Counted from the stretch's first letter, positions 37,861 to 47,434 are shown. The stretch is DNA of 64,000 bases from Veillonella sp. 3891 (GCF_003992315.1 NZ_RQVE01000003.1:62001-126000); one strand, 5' to 3'. Notes: generated by a model from the letters alone, not told the origin. A program made the numbers and translations.

Positions 37861-40800
37861 ATGAGTAGTGAATTAATGAATAGGGTAGAAACATCAGTTG
37901 CACCAAATAAAGAGGCTCTCAGAGAAGGCTATAATAGAGCTCTAACTATGGTTGATGATATTATTTTAAAAAATTATATGAATGATTTATCTACGTTAGA
38001 AGTAGTTCCTCTTAATGAAGACTTGGTAAAGCGTAATTTATACGATAATGTTAGACTTTTTAAAATCACAAAGATGGTATATGAAAAAGATGAGTTTTCA
38101 TCGTATAAGTTTGCTAGCGTTTTTAATACATTAACATCTTCAGACGCCTCAATCTTTATTATTATTGATAGTAATGGGGAAAACACAGATTTCTATATGG
38201 GGATACGTGCTATTGATTCTAATAAATCACCAAGTAGTTTGTGTGAAACTCTTAAACAAGCGATGGTCGGGCAATTTCCTGGTATTCATACTGAGTTTTG
38301 TGACTTAGATGATACGAAAAGAATGCTAGAAAACTTAAAAGTTAATAGTATTTCTGCTGTATCTACAGTTGCAAATAACCGTGATGAAGGTTTGAATACT
38401 AACCAAAATTTTGTACAAGGTTTAGAAAAGTTAATGTACTCTATGCAAGGCCATACCTATACAGGGGTTATTTTGGCAAAGGGCACTGATCAAAAGCAAA
38501 TTCGAGAACTTAGAAAATCATATGAATGCTTATACACTCAATTGTCACCCTTTGCTAGCATGCAAATTAATTATGGAGAAAATTCTGTTAAAGGAATAAA
38601 TGAAAGTCGTAGTATAGGGAAAAATACAACTAAATCTGATACTAAAAGTAATTCCAAATCATATAGTTATAGTGAGTCCAAAAGTACTTCAGAAGAGAAT
38701 AAAACATCCAAAATTCTAAAAGCAACGGGGGCGGCCATTGGTATTGTTGGAGGGTTATTAGCACCTATGACAGGTGGAGCTAGCTTAGGTCTGATAGGTG
38801 CAGTCGGTGCAGTTTCAGGTAGTTTAACAATAGCAGGAGGGGCGTTATCTAAGACAACAAATAATGGAACTTCTAGCACAAGCTCAAATTCAGAAAGCTA
38901 TAGTGAATCTATATCAGAAGGAACCTCTGATACTAAAACTGTAGGATCAAACTTGTCATTAGGTTTATCGTCAGCTATGACATTAACTGCGCATGATAAA
39001 ACTGTTGAAGGGATATTAGAACGTATAGATAAGCAGTTGGAACGTATGGATGAGTTCGAAAGTTTAGGGATGTATGAATGTGCAGCGTATTTTATATCTG
39101 AAGAAGAATATGTGGCAGAAATGGCAGCGACAACATACAAATCGATTATGCGAGGTGAAAACTCCGGAATAGAAGTTTCAACAACTAATACATGGAATAT
39201 TTCTAATCAGGAATATGAAACGAGACAAATAGAATCCTATGTTAAGAATTTCATTCATCCAGTTTTTATTTATCCTAATGAATATAATAATATAGAAGTA
39301 ACTCCATGTGCGTTAGTGAGTGGTAATGAACTTGCTATACATATGGGTCTACCAAGAAAGTCTGTTCGTGGATTGCCAGTCGTAGAGCATGCAGATTTTG
39401 CTAAAGAAATAGTTACTTATGAGAGACGAGATGAAGACTCAGGGATCGTATTAGGAAAAATATATTCTATGGGGCAAGAAACTGCTAGTAAGGTAAGGAT
39501 TGATGTTCCTAGTCTTGCAATGCATACTTTTGTGACGGGATCTACTGGTTCTGGTAAAAGCAATACGATGTATGGCTTGATAAAACAAGCACAAATGAAT
39601 GGAGCTACATTCATGGTTATAGAGCCAGCTAAGGGTGAATACAAGCATATATTTGGAAATCAGGCTAATGTTCATGTATTTGGTACTAACCCAGCATTTA
39701 GTGAGTTATTAAAAATTAATCCTTTTAAATTTCCTGATAATATTCATGTTTTAGAGCACATAGATCGTTTAATTGAAATATTTAATGTATGCTGGCCCAT
39801 GTATGCGGCTATGCCAGCTGTGTTAAAAGATGCTGTATTAAAATCTTACCAAGACTGTGGTTGGAATCTTGAGACGTCTAAAAATAAATATAATATTACT
39901 ATGTATCCTACTTTCAAGGATTTAGAGGATGCCTTAATTCATGTTATAAATGAATCGGCATATTCTGGTGAAATGAAAAGTAATTATATTGGTTCTTTAG
40001 TGACACGTGTCAAGTCGTTAACAAATGGATTAAATGGACAAATATTTACTGATAAAAATATTCCTTCTGAAATACTATACGATGAAAATGTCATTATTGA
40101 TTTAAGTCGAGTAGGCTCAATGGAAACCAAATCCCTAATTATCGGGTTATTGATTATGGGACTTAGTGAATATAGAATTTCTTCATCTAATTCTATGAAT
40201 ATTCCTTTTAAGCATATGGCTGTATTAGAAGAAGCTCATAATATTTTAAAGCGAACATCTACGGAACAAAATAACGAAAGTCCTAGTTTAATGGGTAAAT
40301 CTGTTGAAATGATTAGTAATGCTATTGCTGAAATGAGGACTTATGGGGAAGGGTTTGTTATAGTTGATCAATCTCCTAGTGCGGTAGATATAACTGCAAT
40401 ACGTAACACTAATACAAAAATTATTATGAGATTACCTGACGAAAATGATAGAAGATTTGTAGGAAAAGCAGCGGGATTAGATGATGACCAAATAGATGAA
40501 ATTGCTAAGTTACCTAGAGGAGTTGCAGCTGTTTATCAAAATGATTGGATAGAGCCAGTTTTGTGTAAAATTAGCCTTTATAAGGCTAAAGATGAAATTT
40601 ATCAGTATCAAGCTGTTACTAAATTAAACACTTCTACAAACTATGTAAAAAAACATATGATAGAATTATTGTTTCAAAAACGTATGCACTCAAGTATCAA
40701 AGTGGATATTGAAAAACTCGTTGTAGAACTCAATAAGGCAGATATAAGGAATAAAAATAAAATTTGGATATTAGACTTAGCAAAAGAGTATAAGAAGAAT

Positions 40801-41091
40801 AAGAGTTTGAATATATGGAAAGATATTTATTATTTACATCTAGCTGAAAGAGTCTTTCGTTTACTTGAAGCAAGGGAATGGTTTGGTATAACTCTGAAAA
40901 AAAATATAGATATTAGTAATTTGCATAAGCAGCTAATAGAGGAAGTTGATGCAAGGATTTATAGCTTATCGCAGGAATATAAAATTGAAGTATTAAAAAG
41001 TTTATTTTCTTATATTGCATCATATGAGAATAGTATTGAGGAAAGATATAAAGAGTGGAGCACTTACATAGGGCAGAAAGGAAATAAATAA
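37861..41091 (+). CDS. HerA/VirD4-like ATPase with central hydrophobic segment
   Basis: 1076 residues. The ATPase domain (about 540-900) has Walker A TGSTGSGKSN near residue 560, Walker B MAVLEEAHNIL near 787, and the HerA-type VIVDQSPSAVD...NTKIIMRL, so it belongs to the DUF87/HerA-FtsK pumping ATPases that move DNA or protein. Residues 256-350 are unusual: a Gly/Ala-rich hydrophobic stretch (GAAIGIVGGLLAPM, GLIGAVGAVSGSLTIAG) is flanked on both sides by Ser-rich spacers. The N-terminal 250 residues match nothing I know. The nuclease gene starts 1 bp after its stop. Confidence 0.85.
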   Translation: MSSELMNRVETSVAPNKEALREGYNRALTMVDDIILKNYMNDLSTLEVVPLNEDLVKRNLYDNVRLFKITKMVYEKDEFSSYKFASVFNTLTSSDASIFIIIDSNGENTDFYMGIRAIDSNKSPSSLCETLKQAMVGQFPGIHTEFCDLDDTKRMLENLKVNSISAVSTVANNRDEGLNTNQNFVQGLEKLMYSMQGHTYTGVILAKGTDQKQIRELRKSYECLYTQLSPFASMQINYGENSVKGINESRSIGKNTTKSDTKSNSKSYSYSESKSTSEENKTSKILKATGAAIGIVGGLLAPMTGGASLGLIGAVGAVSGSLTIAGGALSKTTNNGTSSTSSNSESYSESISEGTSDTKTVGSNLSLGLSSAMTLTAHDKTVEGILERIDKQLERMDEFESLGMYECAAYFISEEEYVAEMAATTYKSIMRGENSGIEVSTTNTWNISNQEYETRQIESYVKNFIHPVFIYPNEYNNIEVTPCALVSGNELAIHMGLPRKSVRGLPVVEHADFAKEIVTYERRDEDSGIVLGKIYSMGQETASKVRIDVPSLAMHTFVTGSTGSGKSNTMYGLIKQAQMNGATFMVIEPAKGEYKHIFGNQANVHVFGTNPAFSELLKINPFKFPDNIHVLEHIDRLIEIFNVCWPMYAAMPAVLKDAVLKSYQDCGWNLETSKNKYNITMYPTFKDLEDALIHVINESAYSGEMKSNYIGSLVTRVKSLTNGLNGQIFTDKNIPSEILYDENVIIDLSRVGSMETKSLIIGLLIMGLSEYRISSSNSMNIPFKHMAVLEEAHNILKRTSTEQNNESPSLMGKSVEMISNAIAEMRTYGEGFVIVDQSPSAVDITAIRNTNTKIIMRLPDENDRRFVGKAAGLDDDQIDEIAKLPRGVAAVYQNDWIEPVLCKISLYKAKDEIYQYQAVTKLNTSTNYVKKHMIELLFQKRMHSSIKVDIEKLVVELNKADIRNKNKIWILDLAKEYKKNKSLNIWKDIYYLHLAERVFRLLEAREWFGITLKKNIDISNLHKQLIEEVDARIYSLSQEYKIEVLKSLFSYIASYENSIEERYKEWSTYIGQKGNK

Positions 41092-41092
41092 A

Positions 41093-42079
41093 ATGAAAAT
41101 CTCTGATGTGAAAGAAAATATAAATCTAGATATCCCAGATATCCCAGATATCCACGATTTCCCTGATTTACCATATATCCCTGATATACCAAATTTTCCT
41201 AAACTACCAGATTTACCAGATCCATTAGATGATTGGGAAGATAAACTTCCAAAACTTAATATTCCAAAAGATATTATTACTGAAGCTAGAGACTCAGCCA
41301 TGGAATCCTCATATTTATCAGGTGAAGATAATCTTTATAATTATGGGATATTATATGAGAATACAATATATGATATAGAAGGAGATCTGTTTGAAACAGA
41401 TGATAATGGTATAATTTATAAAAAGAATGGAGAATTATTACCTAATGTAATTTTTGAAAAAAATGGATATACCTATACAACAGATGAAAGAGGTCGACAA
41501 GTTTCCTGGGAGGGGGAATCAAAATATGCGCCGGATAACGAAAGAGATAATCAGGCACAAAGTGAAGCAGGTGGCATTGATAGACAAGAATATGATGATG
41601 GTGGTCACCTAGTGGCTAGAGTTTTAGGTGGCTCTGAAGGAAATGAAAATATAGTGGCTATGAGAGATACAATTAATCGAGGAGACTATAAACGTTCAGA
41701 GAATGAAATTGCTGAAGCTAAAAAATCTGGTAAAGAGGTATACGATTCTGGTAAGGTTATTTATGAAGGCGATTCTACGAGACCAAGTAAAATTGAAAGA
41801 ACTTATACTATTGATGGAAAAAAAACAGAGCTAGTAGTTGATAATAAAGTAGGATCTAAGGAATTGTTGGATGACATTAGTGATGATATTTCTGTAGAAG
41901 ATCAAGAATATTTAGAAACTGAATTTCATTTGCTGGAAGATGATGGTGATATTATTTCTATAACATCGATGAAACGGGAATATGATGCAGATGGTAATCT
42001 AAGCACGGTAATTTTGAGATTCAAGATTGAATCAACAGGTGAAAGAGGCATTGCTATAATTTCTGATGACGAAAATTAA
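41093..42079 (+). CDS. Putative nuclease toxin of the DNA/RNA non-specific endonuclease family
   Basis: 328 residues in three parts. Residues 14-43 are ten tandem tripeptides of the form hydrophobic-Pro-Asp (IPD, FPD, LPD and variants). Residues about 115-235 match the NS_2-type endonuclease seen in polymorphic toxins: YTTDERGRQVSWEGE, then DDGGHLVARVLGG near residue 167 with the catalytic histidine, and NENIVAMRDTINRGDYKRSEN. The C-terminal 90 residues are acidic. There is no signal peptide, so release would need a dedicated route or lysis. A small downstream gene is a candidate antidote. Confidence 0.8.
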   Translation: MKISDVKENINLDIPDIPDIHDFPDLPYIPDIPNFPKLPDLPDPLDDWEDKLPKLNIPKDIITEARDSAMESSYLSGEDNLYNYGILYENTIYDIEGDLFETDDNGIIYKKNGELLPNVIFEKNGYTYTTDERGRQVSWEGESKYAPDNERDNQAQSEAGGIDRQEYDDGGHLVARVLGGSEGNENIVAMRDTINRGDYKRSENEIAEAKKSGKEVYDSGKVIYEGDSTRPSKIERTYTIDGKKTELVVDNKVGSKELLDDISDDISVEDQEYLETEFHLLEDDGDIISITSMKREYDADGNLSTVILRFKIESTGERGIAIISDDEN

Positions 42080-42094
42080 ATAAAAGGGAAAATA

Positions 42095-42445
42095 ATGGAA
42101 AATACAATTATAAATGAATTAAAAAAAATCAGTTTAAGTGGAATTCATTCAGTTTATCTCCTTGGAATCGTTACAAAAACAAGAAGTGAAATTATTTTTT
42201 ATGCAGAATATAACGGTATTATGAAGCAAGGTACCGAGTTAGCTGAAGAGGGGGTAATTCCTTTACTACTTGAAGAAGGATTATATAAAAATATTACTGC
42301 TGCAATTCGTAGTAATGAAAACTTTGATAGTAGTGTAACGAATGTTGTTGTTGTTAATAAAAATATAATAAAATTTACCTATAAAGATATAAAAGAATCA
42401 GCGGTGTCTATAAAGAAAGAATGGAAAAAAACTTTAGGTTTATAA
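42095..42445 (+). CDS. Candidate immunity protein
   Basis: 116 residues, soluble, alternating strands and helices, family not recognised. It follows the nuclease gene by 15 bp in the same direction, the standard place for an immunity gene in toxin loci. The role is inferred only from position and size. It is the last gene of the island; surE follows after 76 bp with different codon use. Confidence 0.55.
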   Translation: MENTIINELKKISLSGIHSVYLLGIVTKTRSEIIFYAEYNGIMKQGTELAEEGVIPLLLEEGLYKNITAAIRSNENFDSSVTNVVVVNKNIIKFTYKDIKESAVSIKKEWKKTLGL

Positions 42446-42521
42446 AACTACCTATATAGCAATAATAGTCATTTTCCTATACAATAGTAGATATATTATT
42501 ACTATGTAGATAGGAGACACT

Positions 42522-43283
42522 ATGCATATTTTATTAACAAATGACGATGGCTTATGGGCCCCAGGGATACAAGGATTAGCACAGGAGTTAGCAAAGCACC
42601 ATCGAGTAACAATGGTGGCACCTAAGGTGGAGCAAAGTGCAAAATCTAGTGCGTTAACGGTACAAGTGCCGATTCGAGCAAAAGAGATGAGTGAAGAGGG
42701 TGACAATCCAAGAATGCTCTTTGTAGAGGGCACGCCAGTAGACTGCGTGAAGTTTTCTTTATCTTATTTATTAAAAAATGATCGTCCTAATCTAGTTGTA
42801 TCTGGTATTAATCATGGATTTAATTTAGGATCTGATGCGGTGTATTCAGGTACTGTCGGTGCCGCGTTAGAAGGGTTGATGTACGATATTCCATCTTTGG
42901 CTTTATCGCTTGAGAAATATAGTGTCAAACGTATGGAAGAGATATTACCATTTATTACTGATTTTATCAAAGTCATGTATGAAGTGGGCAAATACCAAGG
43001 GTTGTTAAATGTTAACTTCTTAAAAGAGGGGCCTGTTGGTTGGGACCAAGTAAAAGTATTCCATCAAGGTTTTCAAGAGTACACGAATGTTATCGATGTT
43101 CGTAAGGATGCCAAAGGCAGAGAGTACTATTGGATTGTAGGAGACCAAGGTTTTCTTAAAGAAGATAAACCAACCGATGTAGGACATATCAAGGAAGGGT
43201 ATATCTCTGTGGTGCCTTTGACGTGGAAACAAGAAGATACAGATCAAATTCCAGTAGTAGAAGGGTTAATCGCAAATAAATAG
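42522..43283 (+). CDS. surE: 5'/3'-nucleotidase SurE
   Basis: Metal-dependent phosphatase acting on nucleoside monophosphates (253 residues). The N-terminal ILLTNDDGLWAPGI holds the paired metal-binding aspartates, followed by VEGTPVDCVKFSL and the NHGFNLGSDAVYSGTVGAALEG signature. AGGAGAC lies before the ATG. It returns to the housekeeping gene style after the island. Confidence 0.95.
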   Translation: MHILLTNDDGLWAPGIQGLAQELAKHHRVTMVAPKVEQSAKSSALTVQVPIRAKEMSEEGDNPRMLFVEGTPVDCVKFSLSYLLKNDRPNLVVSGINHGFNLGSDAVYSGTVGAALEGLMYDIPSLALSLEKYSVKRMEEILPFITDFIKVMYEVGKYQGLLNVNFLKEGPVGWDQVKVFHQGFQEYTNVIDVRKDAKGREYYWIVGDQGFLKEDKPTDVGHIKEGYISVVPLTWKQEDTDQIPVVEGLIANK

Positions 43284-43381
43284 CGTGCAGTCATAAAAGT
43301 TTTACATCCCTATGGAGGTTGTATTAACTTTTACATATGTTTATAGTCTATTTATACATTTGGGGTATATCTAGTAATATA

Positions 43382-43430
43382 GAAACGATCTATATATCAA
43401 AGTAAATGATATATTAGGTCGTTTCTTTTT
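43382..43430 (+). terminator. Terminator between surE and bioY
   Basis: GAAACGATCTATATATC (43382-43398) pairs with GATATATTAGGTCGTTTC (43408-43425) with one bulge, followed by TTTTT. Confidence 0.8.
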
Positions 43431-43488
43431 ATTGTAAACTCCTAGTAATTATATTGGAGTTGACAATGAAAAATAATAGTGATTTAAT
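43431..43488 (+). promoter_or_regulatory. BirA-type operator overlapping the bioY promoter
   Basis: Half-sites ATTGTAAACTCC (43431-43442) and GGAGTTGACAAT (43456-43467) form a 12-bp inverted repeat with two mismatches, spaced 13 bp, matching the known biotin operator pattern TTGTAAAC...GTTTACAA. A promoter TTGACA (43460-43465), 17 bp, TTTAAT (43483-43488) overlaps the right half-site, so a bound biotin repressor would block polymerase. It sits 79 bp before bioY, a biotin transporter, which agrees with the reading. Confidence 0.8.
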
Positions 43489-43545
43489 ACTACTTGAAAG
43501 ACATTTTTTATCATCTTATGTTGTCGATCAAGGGAGGATCGTATC

Positions 43546-44112
43546 ATGAAAGAAGAAACAAATGTAACAGGAACGATGAGTGCAAGACAGATTACGATGA
43601 CTGCATTATTTGTAGCATTGGTAGCAGTAGGAGCGTTTATTAAGATTCCTATCCCGAATTTACCATTTACCTTGCAATTACTCTTTACTACATTAGCTGG
43701 TCTCATTTTAGGAAGTCGTTTAGGTGGTATGAGCGTAGCAATGTACATTATTCTTGGACTTGTCGGGGTGCCGGTATTTACAGAAGGTGGCGGGTTCATG
43801 TACATCTTCAAACCGACATTTGGCTATCTTGTAGGCTTCGCTATTGGTGCTTTTGTGGCAGGTCGCATGATAGAAAATGCAGGGGTAGTTACTTTCAAAA
43901 AATTATTAACCGCATCCTTTGTGAACTTACTTATCGTGTATGCTCTAGGTATGGTTTACTTGTATGAAATCATGGATTTATATCTAGCAAAACCAATTGG
44001 TCTAGAAACATTATTTATCTATTGCTTTGCATTGCCAGTGATTCCAGATATTTTCCTTTGCATCTTGGCAGCTTTCATTGCAAAACGATTACTTCCGATT
44101 TTAAAACGATAG
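43546..44112 (+). CDS. bioY: Biotin transporter BioY
   Basis: Substrate-binding S component of an ECF transporter for biotin (188 residues, about six membrane segments). SARQITMTALFVALVAVGAFIKIPIP and the conserved KPTFGYLVGFAIGAFVAG are characteristic. The energising EcfA/T genes are not in the window. It lies directly behind the BirA operator; a GGGAGG site precedes the ATG. Confidence 0.94.
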   Translation: MKEETNVTGTMSARQITMTALFVALVAVGAFIKIPIPNLPFTLQLLFTTLAGLILGSRLGGMSVAMYIILGLVGVPVFTEGGGFMYIFKPTFGYLVGFAIGAFVAGRMIENAGVVTFKKLLTASFVNLLIVYALGMVYLYEIMDLYLAKPIGLETLFIYCFALPVIPDIFLCILAAFIAKRLLPILKR

Positions 44113-44132
44113 TGAACATAACAGATTTAATA

Positions 44133-44164
44133 TAAGGTGCATATACACGTTGGTATGCACCTTA
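44133..44164 (+). repeat. Hairpin between bioY and bioD
   Basis: TAAGGTGCATA (44133-44143) and TATGCACCTTA (44154-44164) are perfect arms with a 10-nt loop. No T-run follows, so it may adjust read-through or mRNA stability rather than end transcription. Confidence 0.55.
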
Positions 44165-44221
44165 TGTTGATACTTGTAAAATTCACCGCAGGTGATGAAG
44201 AACGTAGGAAAGGACAAAATC

Positions 44222-44926
44222 ATGACAACAACTCAAAGCCCAAAAGGCTTATATATATTAGGCACAGGAACAGATGTAGGCAAAACATATATTACTGCCT
44301 TATGGCTCAAAAAAATTCGTGAAGCAGGTCACGATGTGGCGTATTATAAAGCGGCAGTTAGTGGTGCTTCTAGTATTTCTGAAAGTGATGCAGGGTATGT
44401 GAAACAAGTGGCAGGACTTTCACAAGCAGATGAGACTTTATTATCCTATGTATTTGATGAGGCCGTATCTCCCCATTTGGCGGCTCGTCATGAAGGAAAG
44501 GTTATCGATAGGACTGTAGTGAATCGAAATTTCTGTCACGTTGCTAACACACATGCATACACAACTGTAGAAGGTAGTGGAGGAATTATTTGCCCATTGC
44601 ATGTGACAGATACAGAGTTGTACATGCTAGAAGATGTGGTAAAGGATTTACAGCTGCCAACCATAGTGGTAGCCACAGCAGCACTTGGCACGATTAATAG
44701 CACGGTATTGACAATTCATTATTTGCAATCCAAAGGTATCTCTGTAAAAGGGATTATTGTAAATCAATATACAGGAAATCCTATGGAAGAAGATAATTGT
44801 ATAATGATAGAACGATTGACAGGCATTCCTGTATTAGATCGAGTAGGACCTGGTGAAACAGCATTACATATGGATGTGGAGACTATGCTAGCGTGCTACG
44901 AGGATATTGTGAATCCACATGCATAA
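44222..44926 (+). CDS. bioD: Dethiobiotin synthetase
   Basis: Closes the ureido ring of dethiobiotin from DAPA, CO2 and ATP (234 residues). The P-loop reads LYILGTGTDVGKTYITALWLKK; the middle TVEGSGGIICPLH and VATAALGTINSTVLT are typical. The start at 44222 has GGAAAGGA upstream; longer in-frame starts at 44192 and 44195 are less likely. Confidence 0.94.
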   Translation: MTTTQSPKGLYILGTGTDVGKTYITALWLKKIREAGHDVAYYKAAVSGASSISESDAGYVKQVAGLSQADETLLSYVFDEAVSPHLAARHEGKVIDRTVVNRNFCHVANTHAYTTVEGSGGIICPLHVTDTELYMLEDVVKDLQLPTIVVATAALGTINSTVLTIHYLQSKGISVKGIIVNQYTGNPMEEDNCIMIERLTGIPVLDRVGPGETALHMDVETMLACYEDIVNPHA

Positions 44927-45140
44927 GTAGTTATATAGGAGATATGTTTTTTTAGTAATGTAATGTTAGTGTTAAACTTTATTTTAGAAGTTTATATAAT
45001 TACGGATAGATACATTTAAAAGATACATTATTGAAATGTATAGTTAATACAATTACTAATGGTGCTATATATGAGATATACATATCTGAAACATCGTTTA
45101 AAAATTATAATATAAATGTACGAGAGGTATAGGTATACAC

Positions 45141-46487
45141 ATGAAAGATTGGGCAAAAAAGGATTTAGAATTAATTTGGCATCCATGTTCTCAAATGAAA
45201 GATTATGAAACATTGCCACCTATTGTGATCGACCATGCAAAAGGTTGTTATTTATATGATGTAGAGGGAAAAGAATACATAGATATCATCAGTTCTTGGT
45301 GGTGTAATTTATTGGGTCATTGCCATCCAAAGGTAAATGAGGCTATTAAACACCAATTAGATACATTAGAACATGTTATTTTCGCAAACTTCAGCCATCG
45401 TCCAGCCATCACATTGGCGGAACGATTGAAAGAAGTGGTGCCAGAAGGATTAACACGCTTTCATTTCAGTGATAATGGTTCTGGCGCTGTAGAATGTGCC
45501 TTGAAAATGGCGTTCCAATATCATTATCAAACAGGTCATCCAGAACGTCAAAAATTCTTATGTCTCAGTGAAAGTTACCATGGTGAGACCATTGGTGCTT
45601 TATCTGTAGGCAGTATGGATCTATTTGCAGAAATTTACAAACCAATGTTGATGGATCAAACAATCCATACACAAGGACCAGACTGTTATCGTTGCCCTTA
45701 TGATAAAACTCGTGAGACTTGTTCCTGTGAATGTTTTGAGCATATGGAAAAAGATTTTGCAGCACATGGTTCCACATTGGCAGCGGTTATTGTAGAACCG
45801 TTGATTCAAGGTTGCGCAGGAATGAAAATGTATCCTCCAGAGTATTTACGTAAGTTACGTGATCTTTGCGATCGTTACGGAGTATTGCTAATTGCTGATG
45901 AAATTGCAACAGGCTTTGGTCGTACAGGTAAATTATTTGCCTTTGACCATGCAGGAGTGTCGCCAGATATCATGACTGTCTCTAAAGCTTTGACTGGTGG
46001 TTACATGCCGATGTCTATTACAGTAGTATCTGAAAAAATTTACCAAGCTTTCTACGATGATTACCATACGATGAAAGCGTTCATGCATAGCCATACCTAT
46101 AGTGGTAACCCATTGGGATGTGCGGCAGCCTTAGCGGTGTTAGATACTTTGCGAGATGAACATATTTTAGAACAAGCGGAAGAAATGGGTAACTATTTAC
46201 ATGATGCCTTAATAAAAGCATTAGGAAATCACCCAAATGTAGGTGAAATTCGTTGCATGGGATTAATTAACGCTATCGAACTTGTTACCAACAAAGAAAC
46301 AAAAGAAGGCTTTGATGGCTCCTTACGCATGGGATATCAAATCTATAAAAAAGCATTGGATAGAGGATTACTGCTACGTCCATTAGGCAATGTTATCTAT
46401 TTCAATCCTCCTTTAACCATTGATAAAGAGACCATTGATGTCGCTATCGAACGAACAGTACAAGCTATGGCAGATGTATTAAGTTAG
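45141..46487 (+). CDS. bioA: Adenosylmethionine-8-amino-7-oxononanoate aminotransferase
   Basis: PLP enzyme making 7,8-diaminopelargonate from KAPA (448 residues). It shows [30 protein letters not shown], the Cys-rich [19 protein letters not shown] and the PLP-lysine region [12 protein letters not shown]. The 214-bp gap from bioD holds no BirA site of the right spacing. bioB and bioF are not in the window. Confidence 0.95.
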   Translation: MKDWAKKDLELIWHPCSQMKDYETLPPIVIDHAKGCYLYDVEGKEYIDIISSWWCNLLGHCHPKVNEAIKHQLDTLEHVIFANFSHRPAITLAERLKEVVPEGLTRFHFSDNGSGAVECALKMAFQYHYQTGHPERQKFLCLSESYHGETIGALSVGSMDLFAEIYKPMLMDQTIHTQGPDCYRCPYDKTRETCSCECFEHMEKDFAAHGSTLAAVIVEPLIQGCAGMKMYPPEYLRKLRDLCDRYGVLLIADEIATGFGRTGKLFAFDHAGVSPDIMTVSKALTGGYMPMSITVVSEKIYQAFYDDYHTMKAFMHSHTYSGNPLGCAAALAVLDTLRDEHILEQAEEMGNYLHDALIKALGNHPNVGEIRCMGLINAIELVTNKETKEGFDGSLRMGYQIYKKALDRGLLLRPLGNVIYFNPPLTIDKETIDVAIERTVQAMADVLS

Positions 46488-46565
46488 TATTCAAAAATCA
46501 AAATATAACTCGTTAATCCATCATCTTTGTGCTATAATTTAGGTAGAAAAAGGAGTGTGAATCCT

Positions 46566-47405
46566 ATGTCTATCAAACCTTATGAAGAACTTACGATACA
46601 AGATAATTTTATCTTTCAGAAAGTTATGCGTAATAAACGCATTTGTAAGCAAACACTAGAAAGACTTTTAGATATTGATATTAAGGATATAGAATATCTA
46701 GAAGAAGAGAAAACTATTGATGTTCGCTTGGATAGCAAGAGTGTGCGACTAGATGTATTTGTGAATGATGATAAAGGAACTATCTTTAACATCGAAATGC
46801 AAACTAGCAAAGATATGAAGGAGCTTATTAAAAGAGCCCGATATTATCAGAGTGCAATAGATATTGATAGTTTAGAAAAGGGGCAGCACTATTCAGAACT
46901 AAATGATGCATACGTTATTTTTATATGTACATTTGAAGTATATCCAGATAAACTTCATAAGTATGACTTTAAAAATGTATGCCTGCAGAATACGCGTAGA
47001 CACCTGAATGATGGGACTCATAAGATTTTCTTGAGTACTAAGGGTGAATTAGATGATATATCTAAACCCCTAAAATATTTTTTAGATTATATAGATGGAA
47101 AAGAGCCTGAAGATAGTCTGATGTGTGAGATTGATAGTGAAGTTCATACGATAAAACAATGTGATGAATGGAGGCGAGATTATATGACTTTGGCATTTGA
47201 AATGGAGAATAAATTAAAAGAAGGAATTGAAATAGGTAGAGAAGAAGGTAGAGAAGAAGGTAGAGAAGAAGGCCGAACTGAAGGTAAGGTAGAAGCTGTT
47301 ATTGGAATGCTTAAGGAGAAGCTGTCCGTAGAGATGATTTCTCGTATTACAAAATTAACAGCGGAGCAAATTACTGAAATTGGCAAAATGAATGCATTGT
47401 TATAG
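46566..47405 (+). CDS. Rpn/PD-(D/E)xK nuclease family protein
   Basis: 279 residues of the Rpn or PDDEXK_2 family often annotated as transposase; such proteins are recombination-promoting nucleases. The N-terminal LTIQDNFIFQKVM and VRLDVFVNDDKG...FNIEMQ supply the nuclease acidic residues. Near the C-terminus a 12-bp unit GGTAGAGAAGAA is repeated three times in tandem (47235-47270), encoding GREEGREEGREE; copy number can change without a frameshift. The start at 46566 has AAGGAG upstream. Confidence 0.88.
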   Translation: MSIKPYEELTIQDNFIFQKVMRNKRICKQTLERLLDIDIKDIEYLEEEKTIDVRLDSKSVRLDVFVNDDKGTIFNIEMQTSKDMKELIKRARYYQSAIDIDSLEKGQHYSELNDAYVIFICTFEVYPDKLHKYDFKNVCLQNTRRHLNDGTHKIFLSTKGELDDISKPLKYFLDYIDGKEPEDSLMCEIDSEVHTIKQCDEWRRDYMTLAFEMENKLKEGIEIGREEGREEGREEGRTEGKVEAVIGMLKEKLSVEMISRITKLTAEQITEIGKMNALL

Positions 47406-47434
47406 TAGTGCCATATATAATGAATTAGAATAAT

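Noticed and set aside
41020-41301. Minus-strand frame rich in Gly-Lys-Ser and Gly-Ile-Ser repeats opposite the nuclease leader
   Set aside because: It is the antisense image of the tandem Pro-Asp codons on the plus strand and spans the junction of two well-supported genes.
33000-42450. The island as a prophage or integrative element
   Set aside because: No integrase, terminase, capsid, relaxase or tRNA attachment site is visible; only base composition sets it apart.
44927-45140. A second BirA site upstream of bioA (TAAACTT and AAGTTTA)
   Set aside because: The inverted repeat has only about 8 bp between arms, far less than in the bioY operator, and lacks the outer TTGT/ACAA bases.
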